Origin: Bradysia coprophila
Lineage: Eukaryota; Arthropoda; Insecta; Diptera; Sciaridae
DNA length: 64,000 nt
Direction: 5' to 3'
NCBI RefSeq assembly: GCF_014529535.1
Contig: NW_023504022.1
Location: forward strand, 1,856,986 to 1,920,985
Part shown: piece by piece, positions 10,750 to 20,700 of the stretch
Layout: every line of letters begins with the position of its first letter
How positions within the stretch are numbered: the first letter of the stretch is position 1
The notes under the pieces: generated by a model
Seen by the model: the letters and a program-made list of their open reading frames with translations, nothing else
Databases searched by the model: none
What the model was told of the DNA's origin: nothing
Program-made: the position numbers and the translations under genes

Positions 10750-12944
10750 TTATTCGCGTTTCTCGTGACCGTCCTCGTCATCTTCGTCTGCGTCCAGAAT
10801 ATCCGCACAGCAAATGGAGTACATGATCAATGACAAAAAACCCAGTGGAAGACCGAATATTACGGATGTAAGGACAGGATTTCCGCGCCACATATCATTC
10901 AGCGAACGCTTCGCTTCAAAATAGCTGCGATACAGGCGAACGCTGAACGAATTGCCACCGTAGGCCTGAAAAAGAAAGAAAATCATTTTACTACTAACTC
11001 CTGCATCGGACCCAAAGAGACCCGAGACAAACTTGGAAACGGTGGCGGGACATTTCTACACGGTTAAATATCATCAGAAAAACGATATTATCGTTTTGTG
11101 AATGACAATATTGACGATATTGAGCATGTAAAATTATTTTAAGGATTTCCTTAGGTTCACACATGGATCGCAAGCATTTTTATTCGGGATTTAGATAATA
11201 ATAAGACGAGGGGGAAACTACGCGATGAAATCTTGTTCCGCCTATTTCCATTAGTGTCTATTGACGGCTATTTGCGTCTATTGCCAGTTGTTGGTTGCGT
11301 AGTTTCCTCCTCGTAATAGGAGTTGCAATTGCTGAGCTTGCTTTTTTAGACGAACAATTCAATCCCTGCCAATGTTGATGCGCTTTGATAAACTTTCACA
11401 TTCAACCATCTGCGCCCAGTCAAAAACTACATTCAACCCAATCGATGTCAATGACACTCACCGTGGCTTTCTGCTGGTGTATGCTCTCCAAAAACAAATG
11501 AATCGCATCGGCCGTCAATTGCATCGGATCGTCGTCGGGTATATGGTGTTCGGAGGTGGTAGCGTTCAAAACGAGTAGATGCGGTGTGGGCAAACTGTCC
11601 ATAACAATTGAATGGGCAATATCCGGACTGCCAATCTGTTTCGTTAAAATTGAAAGAAATTGATTTTCAGACACCTTGAAGATTTCCAACATTTGTTGCA
11701 CATTTACCCATCCGAATTGGAATCGGGAATGATATTTGGAATGATGTTTCCGGCAGATCGACTCAATCAAATCGCGAAACTCCAGTTCGTGACTTGCAAT
11801 CTCGTACAGTTTGTTCTCTTCGACCACTGCCAGAACTAAATATTTTTTCGTCAGCAACAATTGATGAATGTTGGCTCGAGTAATCTGGAAGGAGAGAAGA
11901 TATTTTGTTAGAACTGAATTGGAAGCGCTGCGTGCGAAATAATGAGAACGAATGAAGATGTTACCTTAGGGAACAGCAAAAATCGTTCTTCGTTAACCCA
12001 CTTGTGTAGTGACTCGTTCAGATGCGACACCTCCACTTCGTTGAAATTATTCGAGACTGCAAAGACATACAATTGAGAGACCTTTGTCTGTATGTGAAAT
12101 CAAACAACAAACATGGACGATACGTACGCGGAAAGTAGTAGTGCGATTTCTCCTTGTAAACCAGTATCGATGGTACCGTGTCGACGTCGAAATGCTTTTC
12201 AGCAATCTCACCGGATGTTGCGTAGAAGAATCCGTGCGGTTGAAAGTGTTCGGCAACCGAATGGTATGCGTCCCACAAAACTCCGTCCTGCTTTCCGACA
12301 AACGTAAAGAAAATTCCATTGTTCGTTTTCAGCATGTCGATACTTTCGACCCGGGCCACTTGCTGTATGGGTGGATTGGACATTCGCGTTGCGAATGGAA
12401 TTAGTTCGTCTTTGGTACGATCGCCATTGTAAATGAACTCTTGATGTCCCTTGATACTGAGAAAAGGGCAACAGTTAATGAACAATTTCACTAATCGAAC
12501 TTCCTACGGTTGTTCTCTCGTTTCGAGTTCGTCGTGTCCATAGTATCGATTTTGAGCCATGTGTGTGGCAAAACTTACAACATGATCGTCGGGTAAGAAT
12601 TGATCTTAAAATGTTGTCCAACTGCTGTAAAACGGGAAACATCAATGCGGCCCACTCGTACATTCGTATTGGCTAACGATTGAGCTACGTGGCCCCAAAT
12701 CGGTTCGGTACGCTTACAGTGTGCACACCACGGGGCATAAAACATGATAAACCATTGGCCCTCATGTTTCACTTCTAAAAATCGATCGCTCAGCTCCAAT
12801 ACTCGTGAACCGGATGCGATTGATGTGATTGTGACTGTTTAATTTAGAGCTAATTTGATTAGGAACTAACGTACAACGATACAGTGGTTTGGTTGGATAT
12901 TTACCTAGGATTATTGAGATCGAAAATACGAAATGTTTTTCCAT
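10750..12944 (-). CDS. TMX3: thioredoxin-related transmembrane protein 3 (TMX3) homologue, protein disulfide isomerase
   Basis: Six minus-strand exons: 12944-12905, 12834-12579, 12456-12128, 12056-11965, 11884-11462 and 10965-10750; phases agree and the product is 451 residues (human TMX3 about 454). Order of parts: signal peptide (MEKHFVFSISIIL), a thioredoxin domain with FYAPWCAHCKRTEPIW (cysteines at about residues 50 and 53) and the cis-proline stretch NSYPTIM, two redox-inactive thioredoxin-like domains (GIFFTFVGKQD; VPSILVYKEK), and one membrane helix near the end (VIFGLPLGFLSLIMYSICC) before an acidic tail DADEDDEDGHEKRE. In the family it is an ER-membrane thiol-disulfide oxidoreductase. 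The active site is CAHC where family members usually have CGHC. The start is fixed by the signal peptide. Confidence 0.93.
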
Positions 12945-14689
12945 TTTTAACTTTATAAAAGCCGCTTCGTTCGATTATGTTCGAATCGCTGATTTCGGAA
13001 TTAAATTTGGCTCATTCCATTCAGGCTCCGTCCACTCTATGTTCACAGTTTATTTATAAATTTATAAAAATTTGCAACATTGTCACTGATGCAAAAACGT
13101 ATAAACCAACAACAACAACACAAAAAACATTATATTTTTTCGTGCAGTGAAAATGTCAAGCATCCACCCTCCCATAAAATTGTAGATATGAACATTGAAC
13201 GCATTCAATTTTCATATGGAATTAGGGTGTGCTGCTTTTTACAAGGTTCTGAATACAAAATTTGCAATGAAAGTATGAAGCTGAAGCAGGTATGGCCGAT
13301 CCCGAGATGTGTGTGGGGAGGTTGTGCCGATAATCATTTTTCTTGTTGCCACATCGCAAGAAAAGAAAGTAATGAAAGTCGTAGACAACAATGACAGCTA
13401 ACGAGTAATTTCTGATTTAGAACTCTAGGTAAGTTTCTGTCACAACATCACTCGAATGCAATAAAAGTTATATTCACCCGAAACTAGTTTCCCATGAGCT
13501 TTTGTGGAAGTACATTATCATCAGTTATTACGACTTTTGGGGCCGTTATCGCAAAAAATGCACGTTTTCTTTAATGCAATAAAGCATTGTATTTCATATG
13601 GAGTGGGATTCTCGCTATCGCTCGAAAGTACCATATGAAATAAAGTACTATTATAACGTTAGCCACAAGTCAGATTCAATTCGTTAGATTGCAACACATG
13701 CCAAAACTCAATAGATCATTTTCATGACCTTGTAAACGAAAGACACGATCCCAACTGTCAGACATGTCGAAAAATATCGAATGAATTGAACGAACGATTT
13801 TCATGTAAAAACCAGTAAATTGAACGCAATTACCGTCAATTGATTGAGGTTAAGGACTACTTGACGAAAAATTAAGTGGGGTTACGTTGACGAGTACCGT
13901 ATAATGAAAATGATCTATACTAACCAACGCAGTCCCAACAACATTATCCGCTGAGCGTTGGCGTGACCTTCAGTGTGTATTCAATTTGGGCGTAGCCTCC
14001 TCATATAAAACCTTGTGCCTATTGGCCCTTTTTTTTTTCAACGCACACACAATTTATAGATCATATTCAAGGCAGTTTGGAATGCCATCCACGTTGAAAA
14101 AATCTCGTACAAATGATTGAATGAACTAAACATTTAACGAAACTTTAGTGAGGCTACGTGTGAAAGTAGCGTATCTTTGAGATGATCTGTGTCAAAATAA
14201 TAAGAAAATTAGTGCGTTTTCAAAACCTCCGGGCCGACATTAGGTCATATCTTTCTAAAGATCATCTTCAAGGCCATTTCAAATAGCATCCACGTCAAGA
14301 AATACCATCCACGTTAAAAAAAATCCCATACAAATGAATGAAACCTTTAACGAAACTTAAGTGAGGTTACGTCTGAAAGTACCGTATCTTGAAGATGATC
14401 TATGCTTACATTGTCCGATGTTGAGGAAAGTTGAAAATATTTTTGAAAAAAAAGTCCTACACGCACGGAATCTTGAAAACTGACACATTTTCTGTTTCTA
14501 AGGTTTATTTGAGTTTCTGATTTCTACATATAAAAATACATGCAAAATTCACAAAAACACCAATAAATCACGAAACAGAAAGTGTGTCGGTTTTCCAAAT
14601 TCCGCGAGTGTAGCAGAATATAGATTATTGATTGTATAGGTTTCTTCCAAGGTGAATTGAAATGTCAAACTGGCATCCGTAGAAGCAAC
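12945..14689. other. intergenic, diverged direct repeats
   Basis: Upstream region of TMX3, then repeats. The motif aacgaaactttagtgaggctacg...gaaagtagcgtatctt...gatgatct at about 14128-14190 recurs at 14340-14400 and, more diverged, at 13845-13910; similar words reappear near 15640. The block caggtatggccgatc at 13288 is a single end of the CAATGAAAGT element family. No gene supported; the 104-codon open frame at 13080-13394 shows no family features. Confidence 0.45.
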
Positions 14690-15341
14690 GCACGGTGTGC
14701 CTTAACCAACTTTAAATGGAAGTGTCGCACCACATCGGATTTTTTTTGCTAATTCAATAGGGGGAGGTAGACTGGTTACAAAAATAGCAATAATAAGAAA
14801 AACGGCTGGGAGAATTTTTTTTGCGACCACTTTGAAGTCATTTTTCCATACATTTTCATGTATTTTATGAAAATGACAAAAATGTTTTTTTCGCCAAAAT
14901 ACGCATTCACAATTTTTATCATTAAAAAACATTATTTTTAGCAAAAAATTCTTCTACAGTATGCCTCTAAACACTGAGATTTCGTTTATACACCCAATTT
15001 ATTTTTCATGTCCAGCAGAATTTGATATATCCAAAAAGCTGTATAAACGAAATCTCAATGTTTAGATGCATACTGTAGAAGAATTTTTTGCTAAAAATAA
15101 TGTTTTTTAATGATAAAAATTGTGAATGCGTATTTTGGCGAAAAAAACATTTTTGTCATTTTCATAAAATACATGAAAATGTATGGAAAAATGACTTCAA
15201 AGTGGTCGCAAAAAAAATTCTCCCAGCCGTTTTTCTTATTATTGCTATTTTTGTAACCAGTCTACCTCCCCCTATTGAATTAGCAAAAAAAATCCGATGT
15301 GGTGCGACACTTCCATTTAAAGTTGGTTAAGGAACACCGTG
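14690..15341. mobile_element. large foldback element, arms about 300 bp
   Basis: Two nearly identical inverted arms (about 14690-14993 and 15041-15341) around a loop of about 47 bp. An 80-codon open frame in the left arm (minus, 14702-14944) and one in the right arm (plus, 15088-15330) translate to the same peptide, so the arms match over at least 240 bp. Small differences appear at both ends (cctctaaacactgag against the complement of ctcaatgtttagatg). The peptide has no recognised domain; I read it as a by-product of the palindrome, not a gene. Confidence 0.9.
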
Positions 15342-15816
15342 AACGCACTTCAAGCAAAAGTGCTTCGATTGACACCTGCCAAATAGAGTACTATTTTGTA
15401 TGAAATTTTATACCCACTCTTTTTACAGTGTAAAATTTTGTATGTAGTACTGTCAAGTTTCAGTACATTATTAACAATGAATATGTCAAATTAACAAAAG
15501 AAAAAAAAAGTTGTGGTTATGGTTCTATGGATGACATCGGTTCGCATTCGGTTAGTGTTCGGCTTTTTTATACTTTCATTGGCTTAAATAATACATACAT
15601 TGATCATCTTCACGAAAATAGTTTTAGACGTAGCCTCACTTTAGTTTCGTTAGATTTTTCGTTCATTTGTTTGATATTTTGAAACATGGATGAATTTCAA
15701 ACGTACTTACTGGAATATGATCTATCCACATAGCAGTGTCGCAAATCAAAATTTTATCGTTTTTTGTCGCATCGTACTAAATGTCCTAGCAAAAGTCACA
15801 CATTACAAGTCGCTGC

Positions 15817-16172
15817 ATCTTCACTTGTCAAACTTGTAGCCTACATTTGGGCTCAAAAGTTTTATATTTTTGATGATAACTTTACAATTGCCTACATTAA
15901 ACTACCTCAGCAAAAGTATTGAAATGTGTCAGGTCTTTGTTAGGATGTAACCTAAGTTCGAGAAAACTCAAAATTTGTGTCAATTTTTGGTACCTATTAA
16001 GTTTTCTCTGGCTTAGGTTGCATCAGAAACAAACATTTCAATTTTTTATTCACACCTAACACATTTCAATACCAATACCTCTGCAAAGGTAAAGTAGACA
16101 ATTGCAAAGTTATCATCAAAAATATAAAAATTTTGAGCCCAAATGTCTACTACAAATTTGCCTAGTGAAGAT
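15817..16172. mobile_element. inverted-repeat element with TGTAGCCTACATTTGGGC arms
   Basis: Arms of about 75 bp: atcttcactt...tagcctacatttgggctc...tatatttttgatgataac at the left and its complement at the right, inside which acctaa/ttaggttg repeats form a second, weaker palindrome. It shares the word tgtagcctacattt with the ends of 35115-35869, which suggests related families. Confidence 0.75.
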
Positions 16173-16294
16173 TCCTCTTAAACTAATTATATGTGGATTA
16201 CAAAAACAAACCACCCCACTACCCAGATCTTCTCCTAACTCAGATAAAATGTCGGTATTTACTTTTATTCAAGTTAATACTTTTTATCTCACCC

Positions 16295-16472
16295 GTCCTA
16301 GACAATGAAAGTCTAGAACAGGTATGGTCGATCAGCGAATTCGTCTTAAACGCACTCACATTTTATGTCCAAATAATATGAAAATGAGTGTGTTCAAGTA
16401 CGAAAATCAAATTTTTATGTCCTCCGGGCGGACAATAGACCATACCTGTTTTACACTTTCATTGGTCCTAGA
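16295..16472. mobile_element. CAATGAAAGT-family hAT-like MITE with 8-bp target duplication GTCCTAGA
   Basis: The element 16303-16464 (162 bp) has ends CAATGAAAGTCTAGAACAGG and the complement of CAATGAAAGTGTAAAACAGG, each followed inward by tatggtc. GTCCTAGA stands on both sides (16295-16302 and 16465-16472). It is related to 62455-62788. Confidence 0.85.
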
Positions 16473-16998
16473 CATAGAAACTGTCTCTAACATTTGCTTC
16501 ACATATGTGATCACATTATTTGAAGATATGTGAGTCACATGACTTTCAAAGGACACATTTGCCACTGCTACCCGCTACCGCACATCTGACGAGTTCGGAC
16601 AACTTGTATTCATGATTCCCGCACCTCCCTCAGAGTTCATTAATAAGAACCAATTTTTGTTACATTAATAAATTTGTTTTTATTCCATAACATTATTACA
16701 TATTCGTCTGTTTTGTTTTTATATTCTTTTTTCTTTTACACTGTTCGTTACTACAACAATTAATTTATTTTATAAAATTAATTTAAAATTAGTTTCACTT
16801 TGCGTATTTTGTTTGTTTTATAAAATAGTAGAGGTACGGGATAAAATGGTGCGATTGGTATAAGTTCGATGTGATGCATAAGGTAAATTAGTTACAGGAT
16901 AGGTGATTTGTCCAGCGGTCCAGCCGGTAAATGGTTCTAATTGTAGAATTCCAATCAATTTCAACGCACTCTGATATAAGAATACCGTGAATCACTCA

Positions 16999-17127
16999 TT
17001 ACATACGACGCTGCGTAGCTTCACTGTACGTGTACATGTAAGCGAATGTGATCGGAGAAATAAGACGTGAACTGATCACGTGACCGAAAAAAAATTGTTT
17101 TTTATAGTTCAACATGTAGCCTACGGT
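16999..17127 (-). pseudogene. orphan terminal exon-like segment of a membrane protein
   Basis: On the minus strand a strong acceptor (tctttatcaactccttctttcag) is followed by 42 codons and TAA, reading TVGYMLNYKKQFFF then GHVISSRLISPITF and a tail YMYTYSEATQRRM. The frame stays open a little upstream into a hydrophobic stretch (LSVAVVIVFINSFF). It looks like the end of a multi-pass membrane protein, but I find no preceding exon between here and the RhoGAP68F stop at 17705, and the upstream sequence runs into a hAT-like repeat end (about 17285-17313). It could be a relic, an exon of an unseen gene, or chance. I do not recognise the family. Confidence 0.3.
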
Positions 17128-17704
17128 CTGAAAGAAGGAGTTGATAAAGACAATCACGACGGCGACCGACAAGCAAAATTTAATTCAGTGGATTTTTTCA
17201 ATATCAAAATTTTCGCAAACAAAACGTTCTCTTTTATGTCGACAGAGGAGCCACTAGTAAATTTTGCACCGGTAACTCTGAGGTGTCTTCAAACCGGTTC
17301 TTTCAGAACCTAGTATTAGCCTAGTGCTACTATAACTCGTACCGAGTGATGTGTCCATGTATTTTTAGGGATTTAAGATAAGGATTTCCACTTTCAATTA
17401 TCATAAATATTTCTTTTTACACTTTCTAGTTGACTGAACAACATTTTATTTACACTAGAGCATTGCTTGCAATATTAATGATTTCTTTGGTTAGTACAAC
17501 TGCAGTTGGTTACACATTCCATAATGATTTAATCAAAGTCGTTAGGTAACTGTGTGAGTTGTATATACGAAATGAATTTAAAAAAAAGAGTGTTAAATGT
17601 ACGGCTTACTGTTCAACTGTTCAACCAACAATTAAAATAATTAAAAAGAAATGAAATTTAAGAAAAAATACACAGAAAGTAAAACTCGTTTAAAGTAGCC
17701 TGGG

Positions 17705-20700
17705 TTAATCGATTGACTCTTTCTGATTGATGTCGACCATGTAAATGTCTCTGTGATTTTGCAGAACAAATTCCAGGAATGCATTGATCGGTCCGATTTC
17801 TTCCAACGACATTTGATTGTGTTTTGCCCACACTAAATTCGGTCCAAAGACAATGGCCAAATTGGATGCAGTCATTTTGTTTAAGTCTTTGCATTCCATT
17901 ACCTTCGTTAAAAAAATAAGAAGCGAATTTTAGACGAAGACCAACTTCAAAAATATTTCAAGAACTTTTTCGAGTGAAACATGAACTCACTGTGACACCC
18001 AATGAGGATAATAGTTATTTGTTACCGAGAAGAAAAGTTGGAAATTTCATGTCGAGGGTGTTGTTGGCAGAGCGTAGCGAGAGCCACAAGTCAACCGAGA
18101 AAAACGAGCCGTCAGAATAGTCGGAGCGTTTGCTGCGACTGAGCCCCGTACAAACCCGTACATCCATTGCGCACGTGACCCTAGTTCGTCCGTCGCCCTA
18201 CTCTTACCGTAAGCCTAATGCGGCCGGAAACGTCGGTAAAGTAAAATTCTTATGAAATGTGTACGTCTTAAAAATTGCGCATAGCGCAATTACGAAGCCC
18301 CGTACGACGTTCCTTTCAAATGTAACACAGACTACACTTACCACTGATCAGTGACTTTGTAATTATCATTTTCATCGATTTATATTGTTTTTACAAAAAT
18401 CCAAAATGGCGGCCGACGGCCATTTTGTTAGGAGGTGGAAAGTAGTAGGGCTGCTTTACATTCGTTAGTACCTTTCAAACAAAAAAAATTCATGAAATTC
18501 GGTCAAATTTTACTCGAGATATTAATAGAAAACCACCACCTTCACTGTACGGCCGAGTAGCCTCATATACGCTCACTCCAAGAGACCTAGCTCACGCTCC
18601 GGTGAACCGAATTTCATGTTTTCCTTGATTGGTACGGTCAATACCTATCTAATAACGCAAAATCCATCTAAATACGTTCAAATTTGGCCAACCTACAAGC
18701 AAAAACGGCTTGCCGCCCTGCACCTAGTTCACACCAAGGGGTCTAACAAACGAGTCGGTCATCCAATTTCCATAAACGTTTTCGTCGATCGGTATTGTAG
18801 ATAACACAATTTATTTATTCAAAGCGAAAAAAAAGACTGCTCGCATACTTTCATTTGACGTATCATTTACAAGTGTAGCCTTTAACTGGCCAGATATATC
18901 TTCGGAAAACGTTAAATCACTTATGGGGCCCCAGCTCAGGAGGGGTCAACCCAAAATCGCCCATCTTCGAACTTAGCCTCACTATTTTGACTATCTTTCA
19001 AGGAAAAACAAATTTTGAAATCGGATTTGATTTACTCAAGACATCGACGTGACGGACAGACAGACATACGGACAGACATACAAAATTTTTATTGCGGATT
19101 CGTCATCTATGAACATAGGCAAACACTTTGCCCTTACTTACTTTGCTTCGAATTCCATCAATTACACACGGCATCGTAATCCTATAAGCCCCTTTGTACT
19201 TCGTACGGGGCTAAAAATCAAACTTTTCTTCCCTAGGTCAACGCGACACTTTTTACAACGAAGGCTACCAAAATTCCACTTGAGGTGAGAAAATGACTAC
19301 AATGTTTACCTCACATCCGTTTCGAAAGCCTGTGTTGTGAAAAACGCTGACTTGTCGGCCGACAAACAACACACTCAAAATGCAATTTCTAACTTTTCCT
19401 CCTCTGTGAACAAATAACTATTGTGCCACACTTCTTGTACATCTACGACTCTCTTTCTCTTGGATTTTTGGGATTAATATGGTAATAGTGACAACACTTT
19501 TTGATGGTGCACCAACATCCTAGGTGTCGAACTCCAGGATTTCGAAAGATTCTTCGTTCTTCTTCGTTTGGTTTCTCTAACGGCTTTTGGGATTATAAAG
19601 GTGGTAGTGGCTTAGTTTCGTAAACCTCCATCACTGTCTTCTAATGATTCCATTCTATTTACTGCGGTTTGCCTTTGTCAATTTTACTCATTTCAACCAT
19701 TCTAAAATTACTGAAAGGAGCCAAAGACACCCTGAAGATGAAGAATACGTCGCAAAGCTAGAGTTCTCGACCTTTTAAGATGCTTGACTCCGCGGAGTCT
19801 AACCCGAAATTGTAACGATGGACCACTTACCTTCACTAGAAATTCAATTAAATATTTAAAAAGTTCATAATTCTCAATAGGCAGTTTTTCTCGTAACATT
19901 TGTTTAACATTCCTGGATCGCTCCTCTTTGGGATATTCTAAAACGAAAAGAACAAACTGCGTTACCACTTCATTCCCGTCACACACACACTACTTAACTC
20001 AACGCACCCAAAAAGCTCGTAATTTCGTCGTACAATTCGTAGGTCAGTAACGGCTCCTCCAGATCTCGCAGGAACGTCTTCAGCAATCCAGCTATTACGT
20101 GAGTATCGACGTCCTTAAAATCGACATCGTTGCCGCCATTCACTTTCTGTTTCAATTCAACGACTTTGGCATAGTGACCGGACCGACGAAAAATGCCCTC
20201 CGTATCGATAACGCCAGTTATGGACAGTGAATCAACGCATTTCCGAACGATCGGAGGAATGTAATTCAGGCACGGACTGTTTTGATTGATGAATTTAAGT
20301 GATACGCCGAACTGTTGATAGAAAAACAGTTGGACAACGATTAAAATCACACATTCATTCGGTGAAGTAAATGAGAAAAATGAATGTTGACGATCGAGAG
20401 TCTGGCGTCAACAATAATGCGATTGTCGTACCTGTGTACTTTTGGGAATCTTATCGTCAGCTACCATTTTAGTGCCGTCCACCACCGACTTATTTCCTCT
20501 ACTGTTCTTCTCGTCAAATCTGAAACCGAAAGCACAATGTACTCCACCGCCTTGGCCGCTCCAAAGAGTCAGCTACACTCACTCGTAAATGTTTTCCGGT
20601 AGTTTCAGTTGATTCAGTCCCAACGATTGCCTAAGTTCATCCAAATTTGAGATGTAAATCAATTTGTTTTTGAACTTTTCGCTGATGAACGGCTTGAAGA

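Noticed and set aside
14702-15330. Two identical 80-codon ORFs as a duplicated gene pair
   Set aside because: They are mirror images in the arms of one foldback; identity is explained by the palindrome and no domain is visible.
17080-17313. Plus-strand 77-codon ORF
   Set aside because: It ends inside the hAT-like repeat end (ggttctttcagaacc) and overlaps the better-supported minus-strand acceptor and peptide.
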